Source of the DNA: Trema orientale
Lineage: Eukaryota; Streptophyta; Magnoliopsida; Rosales; Cannabaceae
Direction: 5' to 3'
Length of the DNA stretch: 64,000 nucleotides
NCBI GenBank assembly: GCA_002914845.1
Contig: JXTC01000019.1
Coordinates: forward strand, 301,880-365,879
The position numbers and the translations under genes were made by a program. Shown here in pieces: positions 47,801-61,924 of this stretch (positions are counted from its first letter, which is position 1; each line of letters opens with the position of its first letter). The notes beneath the pieces are model-generated. The model was not told the origin of the DNA and ran no database searches. It saw nothing but the letters and a program-made list of their open reading frames with translations.

Positions 47801-50800
47801 CTTTCCAATAAAAATAAAATCTGGTTATATCATTTTCGTCTTGGTCAGCTTTCTTTCAATATTCTTAGAATAATGTTTCCTACTTTATTTAAAAGACTTG
47901 ATTTGGGTGAATTTCATTGCTATATTTGTGAACTTGCAAAATATAAACGTGTTTCCTTTCTAATAAATAATACAAGAGCTTCAATACCCTTTACTCTAAT
48001 TCATAGTGATATCTAGAGACCTTCTGCAGTTCATAATATCTCTAGGGCTCGCTGTTTTGTCTCATTTATTGACGATTGTACTCGAGTATCATACGTTTTT
48101 CTCTTAAAACAAAAATTAAATGTCAGTTTCACCTTTCAAAACTTTTTCCACATGGTGAAAATCAATTTGGGGTTGAGATAAAAAGAGTTCGATCCGATAA
48201 TGCCAGAGATTATTTTAATCAAGTGTTGTTACCATTCTTCAAAGAAAAAGGAGTCATTCATGAGTCTTCATGCATCAACACACCACAACAGAATGGAGTA
48301 GTAGAACAAAAAAATGGTCATTTTCTAGCTGTTACACGAGCCTTGCTTTTCCAAAAAAATGTTTCCAAAAATTACTAGGAAAAAGCTGTCTTAACCGCAA
48401 CACATTTGATTAATCGACTACCCACTCAAGTTCTTAACCATAACAGCCCCATGCAACTCTTCAAAATTTTTCCCTGACTTCAAAACAACAAATCACCTAG
48501 TTCCTAGGGTATTTGGGTGTGTGTCCTTTGTTCATATTTATTCGAACAATTGTGGGAAACTTGATCCAAGGGCTTTTAAGTGTGTTTTTGTGGGATATTC
48601 TTCTATACAGAAAGGGTATAAGTGTTATTATCCCCCAAACAAACGGTTTTGTCTTTGTTGATGTAACCTTCATTGAATTCGAGAATTACTTTTCATATCC
48701 TTATCTTCAAGGGTAGACATCATTCATGGAAGATAAGGACAAAGACTTGTTTTCGCTCGATCTTTCATGCTTCCCATCCTCACAAAATCAAAATCCTCTA
48801 TGTCCATCATCCATTTCTGCTCCTCTACCAAATGAGTCAGATCCAAGTATTCCTAGTCCAGTAGAAAAGGATAAATAGATTCAGAGTGCTACTCGCCCAT
48901 TGCAGGTATATTTAAGGAGGAAAGAACCCCTTGTTCAACCAATGCAATTTCTTGATTCAGAACCAATCTCTGGTGTTGATAATGTTGAGGTAACCTCTAA
49001 TTCTGAAGATTATGAAAATAATGTCTATTGTTAATGATTCCGATTGCAATTAGAAAAGGTGTTAGAAAGTGCACTCAGCTGCCTGTATATCCACTATCTT
49101 ACTTTGTGTCCTACGAAAAACTGTCTAATGCTCATAAAAGTTTTCTTTCCCACCTCAACACTAATACTATCCCAAAAACTGTCTCTGAAGCTTTGGGAAG
49201 TAAAAAATGGAAAGAAGCTATGAAGGTTGAAATGGATGTGCTTCAAAATAACAAAACATGGGACTTGGTAGAACTGCCACAAGGAAAGAAGTCAGGGCCC
49301 GTTTGGGATAACTTTTACTTCCTGAAGTAAAAGCTCTAGAAGATCTTCCTGTAAAAGCTAGTGGGTCCATGCTTCATTAAAAAGATCTTCTAATTAAAAA
49401 AAGATCTTCTGATAATTCATCCAAACACTCCCAAAAGTAACTTTTGGGCTCCAAAAGATCTTTGGAAGCTATGCCAAACAGGCCCTTAGTGGGATGTAAA
49501 TGGATCTTTACTGTGAAATACAAGGCAGATGGATCACTTGAATGGCATAAGGCAAGGTCAGTAGCTAAGGGGTATACTCAAACCTATGGGATAGATTATT
49601 TGGAAACATTTGCTCCTGGCGCAAAAATGAATACTGTAAGAATCCTATTGTCCTTAGCAGCTAATCGTGGCTAAAACTTGCAGCAGTTTGATGTAAAAAA
49701 TACCTTTTTACACGGTGATCTTTATGATGAAATCTACATGGAGATTCCTCCAGGTTTTGAGTTACAAAAGAATAAGGTGTGTAAGTTAAAAAAAGCACCT
49801 TATGGCTTAAAACACTCCTAGGGCCTGGTTTGGTAGGTTTGCTAGAGTAATGAAAGCTTTGGGTTACAAACAAAGTCAAGGTAGTCATACATTATTTATC
49901 AAACATTCTGCTTCAGGGGGAGATACAGCTCTATTAGTCTATGTAGATGATATAGTGGTAATAGGAGATGACTTGCAAGGCATAGAGGCATTGAAAAGGT
50001 GTTTATTGCAAGAGTTTGAGATTAAAGAACTTGGCAGGTTAAAATATTTCCTCGGCATCAAAGTGGCTCACTCTCAACATGTGATTTTTATATCCCAATA
50101 GAAGTATGTGCTGGATTTATTAACTGAGATGGGGAAACTAGGGTGTAAACCAGTAGAGACACCCATTGAATAGAATCACAAGCTTTGTGAAGCCCCAGAA
50201 GATGCAGTGGTGAACAGAGAACCTATCAGAGATTGGTTGGCAAACTAATCTATCTTTCTCATATTATACCAGACATAGCCTATGCGGTAGGAATGGTGAG
50301 TCAATTTATGCATAATCCAAAAGAAGTACATCTTCAAGCAGCACATCAAATTCTACAATACTCGAAAGGTACTCCTGGAAAGGGAGTGTTGTTTAGAAAA
50401 GGCAACGAATTAACATTGGAAGCATACACAGATGCAGATTATGCTGGATCAGTTGATGACAGAAGATCGACTTCAGGCTATTGTACATTCCTCAGAGGTA
50501 ACCTTGTTACATGGAAAAGCAAGAAGCAAAATGTAGTTGCAAGGTCAAGTGCAAAAGCTGAGTTCAGAGCTATGGCATTAGGAGTCTGTGAACTTCTATG
50601 GTTGAAAATAATTTTGGAAGATCTGAAGATTGCGTGAAAAGGACCTATGAAGCTATATTGTGATGACAAGTCAGCAACTAATATTGCACATAATCCTGTG
50701 CAACATGACCGTACCAAGCATGTGGAAGTAGACAGACACTTTATAAAAGAAAAATTAGACAGCAAATTAATCTGTACTCCATTTGTGTCAACTAATGGTC

Positions 50801-53800
50801 AACTTGCAGATGTGTTAACTAAAGGATTGAGTGTTTGATGTAGGATAAGATGAGAATTTAGAAAAAGAATAGGTAGAAGAGCAAGGGGTGATAGAATTTA
50901 GGCAGAAACAGATGAATGGGTAGAAGAGCAATAGAAAATCAAGACAAGAACTCAGAGAGAGAGATCCATAGGAGGAGAAAACTCAATAATCATTTATTAA
51001 TTCATCATAGTCTGAAAAGCAATTACANNNNNNNNNNNNNNNNNNNNNNNNNNNNNNNNNNNNNNNNNNNNNNNNNNNNNNNNNNNNNNNNNNNNNNNNN
51101 NNNNNNNNNNNNNNNNNNNNNNNNNNNNNNNNNNNNNNNNNNNNNNNNNNNNNNNNNNNNNNNNNNNNNNNNNNNNNNNNNNNNNNNNNNNNNNNNNNNN
51201 NNNNNNNNNNNNNNNNNNNNNNNNNNNNNNNNNNNNNNNNNNNNNNNNNNNNNNNNNNNNNNNNNNNNNNNNNNNNNNNNNNNNNNNNNNNNNNNNNNNN
51301 NNNNNNNNNNNNNNNNNNNNNNNNNNNNNNNNNNNNNNNNNNNNNNNNNNNNNNNNNNNNNNNNNNNNNNNNNNNNNNNNNNNNNNNNNNNNNNNNNNNN
51401 NNNNNNNNNNNNNNNNNNNNNNNNNNNNNNNNNNNNNNNNNNNNNNNNNNNNNNNNNNNNNNNNNNNNNNNNNNNNNNATCTAGTTACCCAAAATTAAAT
51501 AATACCTAATAATAAATCTAAATAATAATAATAATATAATTTCCTAATATAATATATTCCATGTCTACATCAGTGTTGCATTCCAGTCTATTGTTAACAA
51601 GCTGGGAATGGAAAATATTCACTCACCAGGTTGAGAGGGAGTGTCAAAATAAGCAATTAGTAGACCGCAGATTTCACATGGAGAGAAGTCAAATAAGTAA
51701 GTTGTGTAGATATTACAGCTTATTAGATGGAGAAAAAAGTCAATATATTACAGCTATGTATATATCTTGTAATTAAGAATGTATATCTAGTAGTTAATAT
51801 CCCTGAATTATTGAGATTATGTCGTAGGAGAGTTTTCTTATTTAGCCTAGCTTTCTTCCTATATATTTGTATTTTTCTTTGGTTGAAATATAAGATTTTT
51901 TTCTCATATTTTAAAAAATGCCAAAGATTATTTCAACTCTATCCTTAGGGAATATTTCACAACTAATGGGATAATACACCAAAGCTCCTGTATTGACACC
52001 CCACAACAAAATGAGGTAGCTAAAAGGAAAAAAAGACACTTGCTTGAGGTAGCCAGATCTATTATATTTACTACACATGTTCTAAATCAGTTCTAGGGAG
52101 AGGCAATTCTAACAGCCACAAATCTCATAAACAAAATGCCATCTAGGGTGCTAAATTTCCACTCTCCATGTCAAACTCTACTTCAGAGCTATCCTACTAC
52201 ATAGACCATTTCATCATTACCATTAAAAGTTTTTGGTAGTACAGTCTTTATTCATAATCATTCTCAAAACCAAAGCAAACTAGACTCTAAAGCCATCAAA
52301 TGTGTTTTTCTAGGCTACTCATCAACCAAAAAGGGTTACAAATATTACTCAACCGATAGAGAATTCTATACCTCTATGGATGTAACATTCTTTGAAAGCC
52401 AACTCTACGATCCGAAACATCCCATCCAGGGGGAAAACTCACAAGAAGAGTGCAATATTTGGCTAAAAACCGCTCAACTTTCTTCTGAAATCACTCCCAC
52501 TCATTCACTTGAGAACCCCACATTCACTTGAGAACCCCACAGCCGAGGTCACCACAACTAGTCCACTGACAGACACCACTCCAATTACTTTACCAGATTC
52601 TTAGTTTTTTGCCCATACTGAACATACTAACAATGCACACAACAATGAGTTATGGGTTTATACAAGGAGGAAAAAGACCCCAAGAGCAGACAGAGACTCC
52701 AATTCTTCCTGAGGTAAAACATGAGTCTCATCTAATTTCAAGTCCAGGTAATAACTCTCACAATTTCAATAACACCACTGCAATTGACTACACTGATCTT
52801 GATGTTCCCATTGCAATAAAGGTGTACGAGAATGTACGAAATATCCTATTCATAACTGTCTCATATGGGAACTTATCTCCAGAATACAGGGCATTTACTA
52901 CAAATCTATCCAGTATTGAAATTCTGTACGAAATATCCTATTCATAACTGTCTCATATGGGAACTTATCTCCAGAATACAGGGCATTTACCACAAATCTA
53001 TCCAGTATTGAAATTCCTCAAAATATTCATATTGCACTAGAAATCCCAGAATGGAAAATGGCCATTAAAGAAGAGATTCAGGCCTTAGAAAAGCATGGTA
53101 CTTGGGAACTATCTGACTTGCCAGGAGGAAAACTACTAGTAGGCTGTAAGTGGTATTCAACATCAAACACAAGCCAGATGAGAGCATAGACCGCTACAAA
53201 GCAAGGCTGGTTGTTAAAGGATTCACTCAAACATATGGTATTGAGTATCAAGAAACATTTGCTCCAATTGTAAAACTCAATATTGTTCGTGTTCTCCTAT
53301 CCTTAACAGCAAATCAAGACTGGCCTCTCTATCAGTATGACGTAAAGAATGCATTCCTCAATAGTGATCTAGAAGCCGAAGTGTATATAGAAATTCTACC
53401 TGGTTTTGAGACTAAAGCTAATGCCAATAAAGTTTGCAAACTACGAAAGTCTCTGTATAGACTAAAACAGTCCTCTAGGGCATAGTTTGATAGATTAACC
53501 AAGATAGTGAAGAAGCAAAGGTATACTCAGGGTCAATCAGAACACACTCTGTTTACAAAGTTCTCTATGAATAGAAGAATTGTTGTTCTCATCATGTATG
53601 TTGATGACATCATTGTAACTAGAGACTCTGCAGAAGAAATAGTCAGGTTGAAGATATCCTTGACAAGGAATTTGAAATCAAAGACTTAGGAAATTTGAGG
53701 TACTTCCTAGGTATGGAGATAGCTCGTTCCAAGAAAAGAATTGCGGTGTCACAACGCAAGTATGTCCTAGATTTATTTAAAGAAACTAGTATGTTGGGAT

Positions 53801-56800
53801 GCAAATCTGCAAATATTCCAATGGACTCAAACTACAAACTTGGTTTCAAAAAAGACAGTTCTCCAGTTGACACAGGAAGATATCAACGTCTGGTTAGTAA
53901 ATTTAATTACCTCTCCCATACAAGACCTGATATTGGGTTTTCAATAAGTATAGTGAGTCAGTTTATGAACAAGCCTAATGAATATCATCTTAAAGTTGTC
54001 TACAGGAATCTCTGATACTTAAAAATGACTCATAGGAATGGTATATTTTTCAGGAAAGGAACAAATAAGAAAATGGAAGTTTTTGCAGATGCAGATTAGG
54101 CAGGTTCGGTTATTGATAGAAGGTCGACAACGGGCTATTGTACTTATGTTTGGGAAATCTTGTCACTTGGAACAGTAAGAAACAGTCTGTTGTCGCAAGA
54201 AGTAGTGCTGAGGCAGAATTTCGAGCTTTAGCTCAAGGTATTTATGAAGGAATGTGGCTGAGAAGACCTCTTAAGGAATTGAGAATTTTAACATATGAAC
54301 CGATGATAGTGTTTCGTGATAATCAAGCTGCTATCAGTATTGCTAAAAATCTTCTTCATCATGACCGGACTAAACGTGTGGAATTAGATCGTCAGTTTAT
54401 CAAAGAAAAAGTGGAAGAAAGAATCTTGAATTTAATCCACTCCAAACCACCTTCAAGTGGCTAACATCCTCACAAAAGCTCTTGCGAGAATAAAGTTTAA
54501 AGAAATGAGATCCAATCTTGGAATGACTAACATTTATTCCAAGCTTGAGGGGGAGTGTTGAAAGTCTCTGATTTTTTTGAGTTTTATGAACTTTGTTTCT
54601 TTTATATTTCAGACCACTTTTTCCTGATTTTATGAGGCTGTTTGCTCCATGTTTTAGGGCAGACTGTTACCTTACCTTATGGAACTATTTGCTCCATTTT
54701 TTAGGGTAGTTTGCTGTTAGATTTTATGGAAACATTTGTTCCATGCTTTATGTGGCTAGTTCAGCTGATTGCTGCCCAGAAATGTTTATATAAGTCCTAT
54801 GGTTGTAACTCTTTGTAGATGAGAAAAAAAAATATAGAGTTTTACTCTCCGTTCACCTCATTTCTACATCAGAAAAATAAGATATTTCCTAGTGGATCTG
54901 TTGTAATGATGGAATTATTTCACACACAATTAATCTCTGAGAGATTAATCACAGCACACACAAAAGACACAAGAAAAATAATAAAAATAACACCGAGAAT
55001 TAACGTGGTTTAGCTTTAATAATTAAAGCCTACATCCACGTGAAACTACTGTCCAAAGCTTTCACTATGAATAAGAATAATTACACCCTCTTTCTCACTG
55101 TTTTATAGCAAATTGTCGCTCTCCAAGGTCTCCAAGAACACCCGTATATTTTAACCTTTATTGGTCTTCTTGACTGCTACTCCTTGGTATTGTATTTATA
55201 ATATCATCCATCATAATAGCTTCTACCGACCCCTTTCACATTCAGCCCCTAGGTTAGAATGAGGTAACTAGTCCTTAGTTTCCCAATTTTATTTTAGACC
55301 CTAGTTTTCTATTATGATAACCAATAGCTGCCACCCATAAGGAAAAACTAATCTCTAATTAAGAAATAAACAAAACACCCTAATTAAATAGTTTCCCTTA
55401 TTTTAATTACACAACCAAATACTAAATACGAAACAAGATCTTTGGGTGAGGGATTGAATTGAGAGGGAACTAGTATAAAACATCCTCCCAAAACATTGGT
55501 CCTAGGTAACTAGAATTAAAGTGAGCTAGTATAAGACATCCTCCCAAAATGCCTAAGCTCTAGTGACAAAGCTAAGTTGGAAAGAAACTAATCTAACAAC
55601 ACTGACCCTTTTTCACTGACATCATGCAAATGAAATCAAATATAAAATAAAGAAGAGAACAACAACAAAAACAAAAAGAGAGGGCATTTCACAGAAAAAG
55701 TACCTGCTCGAAACGGTAAGCATCTTCATTTTGTGTGCGAATCTCACTCTGTGTTTATTAAAAGAACACATTAATAGCTACGAAAATAATGGAATAAAGG
55801 GGACAACTAAATTTCAGAAACATATAAAAATTGGATCAGCAAACTAAGAACTACTTGAACTAGAGTGTAAACTGGAATATTTCAAGAAATGTTTGTGATA
55901 CCAGATTTTTTCTTCGACAAAAATGTATTATTAGTTGAATAGTTAGGTTCTACAGAAGTTGATAGTCATAGATAAACCCATTAACTTACACACAAATCCA
56001 AATTCACTAATGTTCTTCCCTTGTATAGACACAAACTATAGAACACTATGTAAAGGCAACCTAGCTACTTTTCATAAACAGCTAGCTAGAATGAAATCCC
56101 TACCTGACCTTCTTCTAGCCCTAGAGACCTTAGTTCCACCGCATTAGACTCTAGTTACATGTACATTTTCCTTATGTCTGAATTTGTCAATAGTTCCACC
56201 GCATTAGACCCTAGTTATATGTACATTTTCCTAATGTCTGAATTTGTCATATTGGATAACCTCAAACTTAAGACCCATCTTCATAGACCCTTTTCGTTCC
56301 TCTCTCTCTTGTTAGCCCAAATCATCTGTTGTTGTGATTCCGTCCCAGGAGAAACACTTCCCGGGAAAAAAATAAATAAAAAAATAAGTCCCACAAGAAA
56401 TAGAAGTCACTTTTTCAATCCAGATTTCGTTTTTTCCTTGGTTTTACAGATGAGCTCATATATCCATAAATATACTTCGTCACAATTTGAATGAAAGCTA
56501 CAAAAGAACTATAAGCATAAGAAGATCATTCCTTCCCCCCCCCCCCCCCCCACCTAAAATACTGCAAGTTACATCAACTTGAAAAGGCACGGTAACATAC
56601 TTCTAGTTCATGGATGATTGCAGCAGTGCGCCAACCAGCTTTTGAAGGCCCTCTCAGGTCGCTAAATAGGTGATCTCCAAAGTAAATCACCTATAAGACA
56701 AGTTGTTACATTGTAATATGGCAACGGCAAAGAGTGTTAATTTCCCACACATTTATGAAGTGATCAAAAATTTACAATTCTTAGATATGATCAAATCTTT

Positions 56801-59800
56801 CAATTCTCAGATTTTACATAAAACATTAAGAGAAAAGGAACTAGATTAAATCATTTTTACCTCTGGGCCATTCCACTTGGTGATTTGGAGAAAGGACTTG
56901 AGGCATCCGTGGTAATATATTTTATCCGGAAGAAATCTATCCACTTTTGTGAAAGCTAATGTGTCCTTCTCTGAGTCATAACAACTTCGTGGAAGGTCCG
57001 GAAAGCAGAACAGATGATAGATCAGCATGAAATTTATTGGCATAGTACTTAAAGATTTGTTAATGAAACTAAAAATAGAAGGCTAAGTTAAGCCCATTTT
57101 CCAGAGAAATGAAAGCAGAGTAATAGAAAATGTCAATTCTTCATTTTAAAACAGACACTTGAAATGAGTTCAAACGCAACAAATTTGAACTCTTGACAAG
57201 AGAAAAGCAAGCTCTTATGCATATGCCTTCATGTAATAGAAAATACTGTCAATTCTTCATTTTAAAACAAACACTTGAAATGAGTTCAAACACAACAAAT
57301 TTGAACTCTTGACAAGAGAAAAGCAAGCTCTTATGCATATGCCTTCATGTATCATAAATGGGAACGTCCCTCTTTTTAAGTCATTGCATTCCTAATATCT
57401 AATTTGGGTTTCTCTTTGTCCTGATCCAGTCACAAAATTCACAAGGATCACACATTTAACCTTTTCTTTTCATATGATTTATCATATCCCTAAAAAGACC
57501 CAACTATTCAGAATATCGCAAACCAAAAAAGAAACAAAACACAGCACAATCATTACCATTATCACGGCGAAGCAAAACCAGAATTTTAATACTATTTTAT
57601 AGGCAAATGAATTCAAAGGGGGAAAGAAAACAGATAGATAAATGAACAGGGTAAAGATACACACCGGAAAGGATGCTCAGATGTGTAGAAATCTGGCTTG
57701 TTTGCTTTGGCTATCACAACATCAAAAAGTTCCCGCCAAGAGTCTCTATCACTCATAGAATCCTAATTAACAGGTCAAAGTAAGCTCAGCCAAAACTGAG
57801 AAGAATAACCAGAAGTTCAATGACGATGAAAGCAACAGAAACCATTTATAAAAAAAAAAAAAAAAATGCACACACAAATTCAGACTTATGTACATACATA
57901 TGTATTACGTTGAGATGCACACACAGACTTATATGTTCAATATGGAAAACTACGCAAACCTTCCAAACCAAGCAAGAATAACACATATTAATAGGAAATT
58001 TAATAAAGAATAAAGGAGGAGAAAATAGATGAAAATCAAGGAACTTTTCAAAATGAGTCTTTGAATGATCGATAAAAATCAAATTTGACATCAGATTGAT
58101 TTTTCCTCAAAATGGAATTAGAATAATAACTATCCAACTAACTTAAGAAAGCAACCAATCTCCAGAAATATTGAGGCCTAATTATTAACACGGCATAAAT
58201 CCTTTTCTTAATCACAATCCAAAAATTAGCTGTAGCGTAAACTTTTGTGATTTAAGTTACCTCTTATGGGCATTCTAATTTTACTCTTTTAATAAGTTTC
58301 TTTGCTTACTGTGAAAATAAAAATAAATACCTCCAAAAGAAACCGCATTCCACCATCGACAAAGTAATATGGAGAGTTGGTAAGCAAAAAAAGCTTTTTC
58401 CCCTTTTCCTTCAGCATCTTCAGAAAATGTAATAGCTGACCCTGAATTATTTACCCACACAAGGCATCATAAAATACACTGGGAAGAGGGGCAAAATAGT
58501 ATAGCATAGTACTGAAACCTTAATGAATTAGTAAGAGCATACATTTTTAACTAAATATCTATGTGGATCAGAGAGAATTCCTCTATGAACTGAGCCACTT
58601 CGATGAACATACTGGATCGCACGATTTACATCTTGATAGATGTAGCTAGCATCAAATTCCAGCTTAGCATTGACAAAATGTTGCACAATATCCGCAATGA
58701 GGCAAGCCTGTAAAGTAAAGTAGCCATAAACCAAACATTCAGGCGTTAGAAGGAAAGAATCAGTAGATCTCAAGAGTCCTGGAAGGAACCTACTGACCAC
58801 AAAGCAACCATGCAGTGAATTACTGAATTATACAACATTGAGTACCCTTTTTATCTTTCAAATAGATATGTAAGAATTGAAAACATATATATATATATAT
58901 ATACATACAAAAGATACAACACCCTCAATATGGGACATTGAAGCAATATTGACCTTGAGAGTAAAGACTATTCAATCCTCATTGTCAACAGAAAGTAGAA
59001 TGTACTCAGGTTTGTTAAAATAACTGCTTAAAACAAACTATACAATCATCGCTCTCTTTATGGGGAGGGGAGGAAATAGACTTTTCTTTTTTTTTTCTTC
59101 TTTTCGTATATGCAGTTTTCTTAATACTTGAAGACATTCTTCTTTTGTTCTTCCTCTCATTGAAAATGATTAAAAAATAAATAAATCCCCTCTCTTCCCC
59201 AGGCAACCCACCCAAATAAAGCTCATCTATAAAGTATAATAAGTACATAGCAAAACATCTCAGTTTGTTGCACTAGAATCTAGAAACATGTTTGAAATGT
59301 ACTAGCTTAGTTTCGAGTTGCATGTGGTCTTGGGATAATTATAAAGGCTGTAACTTAATATGTAGTAGGATCCTGAATCAAGCATAAAAACTTTTTTAAG
59401 AGCATCTTGATTTGTATTCAGGAAAAGGTTCACTTCTCGATTTTTTTAATGATTTAAACAAAGCAATGATCCACCTGCCTAATATCTGAGAAGAGATCCA
59501 ATTAAAACAAAGAAAATGCGACAATAGAAAGTGCATCACGATCACATAATGGAGCACATGACAATAACTGTAATCATCATTTGAACACGCGAAATAAAAG
59601 GGAATCTAAATTTCGGATCTTTATTTGTCTATCTAGAACAAACAGAAAACGAGCAGACATAAACTTTCAGCAGACTAGAGTCTATTGAAACAAGACCATT
59701 TTTCAAAGCTTGACAAAGCCAATACAAGGGGGGAAGGGGGAGAAAGAGAGAAAAGGGCAGCCAGACTGTAATCCCACAAGAAAAACTGACAGCATTACAT

Positions 59801-61868
59801 CCACACATATTCCCACTACTCTGCTACCACTTCTTGTAGACTAGAAGAAAAGTGCCGGGTCCCAGCTCCTCTCACATGTCAACAAGAGATTATCTCCTCA
59901 TTCACCAAAAGGGGAAAAGAAATAAAACAACCTCCTAATATTTCACAAATATATTCTCCTGTGCATGTCGAAGCTGAGTCCATGACCAACATGTTGGAAG
60001 CTGGTATTAATTAGTGAAAACATGAAAAAATAAACTAACCTCACTAGAAAGACATGAAATAATGAACTAACCTCACTAAAGCAAAAGAAATCCATCAAAC
60101 CAACAAGACCTCGTGCTTGATCCCGACCAATATGCCTAGTTCCATATATTTCCTCTATTTCCTTCCGGCTAAGCTGCAACACGGGAAATTGAGATCATAA
60201 GCCAACCCAAACCAAATGGTAACAACAATTTTTTATGTATATTATTTAATTAAGAAGTGCATACCGTGTTTATTAAAGAGACCACCACAAAATGTAAATC
60301 CCTATGTGTTTATTATGCAAAAGTTAACTAGCATATTCAGCAAATGGATGCATCCCTAGAATTTTATTAAACACCACATTCTAATTAATGACACATTCTT
60401 AAAGCTAAATGAGAAATCACAAACTATGATTCATATATATGCTAAAAGAAAAATCTGGCGACAAAAAATTTCATAAGCAAGAAATAGTGAAAAGTGGTCC
60501 TTTTTCCCTGCAAAATCCCAAACTGAGACTAGAAGAGTCCTCACTTATTGAAGAACTGGTGTAAGGATGACATGAATATATGATTGACTGGACAGTGAGC
60601 TAGCTAGCACAATCAGCTGTTATTTTAAAGAGAAGGTGCTGATTAACACTAGAAGTACAGAAGGAAGAAAAGTTATCAAAGCCCCCAAACTTTTGAGGAA
60701 TTTTCAGGTGCAGAAACCTTAACCGTAAGACACCCTTTATATTCTTATTGTGTATATCCAAGTGTAGACCTAATTCCTAGACATTGCAAAGAACTAGTCA
60801 TGACTCATGATTAACAGTAGTTCAAATCCAACTTCCCATGCTAGAATTTAGTAGACGACTAGATATATATGTTTGAAAAGTTAAAGTACCTTGCGACGAC
60901 CAAAGTAGCATCCATCTGGCTCAATTGACCCAAAGAAGTCCAACTTCAGAAGACATCCTTTTAGCTTATCATAGTACAATCCTCTAATGGGAAAATTCGG
61001 ATCGTACTTAAATTCCATGCAAATCTCAGGATAGCGAAACTGAAAGACCACAAGCAGAGCTACATTAAATCGTACACAACATAGCTCAAAAGATTTTTTG
61101 GGTATCAGATTAATATGCAAACCAACCTCATTAACCATATGCTCCTTTGCAAGATCATAAATTAAGCTCTGTAAATTTTTCGAGTAATGCGCCAAAGTGT
61201 AATCATAGTCAAAGCCATAAACTTGAATGTTATCCAACCTCAAATTCTTGTTTACATAAATCCCTGATTAGAACAAAAATTAACATAAGAATAAAAAACA
61301 AACATACAAACTCAACTACATAGGCTTAGCCAAAATCGCAAGAATGCATTGACAAACCTTCCGGATTCATCTTCGGCATTGTCTTAAGAGCCTCCGGAAT
61401 ATTGAGGAAACTCTTTTTGGCGGAATCAAATTCACGACGAATCTTTTCCACTTCATCTTCAAGAACCACACTGTCTACCTCAGCTGAATTACCTCTACCT
61501 TCAGATTTCGAAACCAATTCTTCCCAAGAAGCGGTTCCACCATAACTCCTGTAGCTTCCACCCAATCCTAAATCAAACGAAACCACGAACATTAACAAGT
61601 AATTGAAATTCTTTGCACACACACGCTGCTCAATGGCAATTCAATAGACAACCAAACCTATTTCGATTAAAGCTGAACTTATGCTATGTTTAAAACCATT
61701 TCTAAACGTGTATACAAATAAAGCAATAAATAAATAAACAAATAAATAAGCAGAAACCTTGTGCAAGTCCAAGAAATGAGATGCTCCTGCTCGTCCCCTG
61801 CAACAGAGCAAAAACAGATCTTTGAGAATGGTACATAAATCAAAATGAAATTATATTTGATAAGCTAA

Positions 61869-61924
<56 letters not shown>

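Larger units (their letters stand above)
45671..51916 (+). mobile_element. Inner Ty1-Copia retrotransposon nested in the integrase of the outer one
   Basis: 5' LTR 45671-45946 (TGTCA...TGACA), PBS TGGTATCAAAGC at 45947, gag and pol in Copia order, PPT at 51631-51641 and 3' LTR 51642-51916. A perfect 5-bp duplication AATGC (45666-45670, 51917-51921) lies in the outer element's integrase codons, which join cleanly if the insert is removed. By eye the LTRs differ at about 18 of 276 positions, fewer than in the outer element. The copy is broken by stops, a MITE (49295-49485) and another LTR-type insert (50836-51572). Confidence 0.94.
43431..54868 (+). mobile_element. Outer Ty1-Copia retrotransposon in intron 12, interrupted by a nested element
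   Basis: Complete structure: 5' LTR 43431-43755, a PBS complementary to initiator Met tRNA at 43756, gag, pol in Copia order (protease, integrase, RT, RNase H), a polypurine tract before 54556, and 3' LTR 54556-54868. It is split inside integrase by the element at 45671-51916. By eye the LTRs differ at roughly one position in nine, so the copy is old. The bases next to the two LTRs (GGACA left, TCAGA right) do not match, unlike nearly every other element here. Many stops and shifts make it inactive. It lies antisense to its host gene. Confidence 0.93.

Noticed and set aside
50916..51509. 197-codon open frame across the N run
   Set aside because: Open only because the unknown bases cannot produce stops.
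56846..57043. Longer 5' version of nucleotidase exon 10 (continuing upstream as ...FCFPDLPRS)
   Set aside because: No AG acceptor gives this reading, whereas the acceptor at 56985-56986 restores the frame from exon 9 and the family sequence [15 protein letters not shown].
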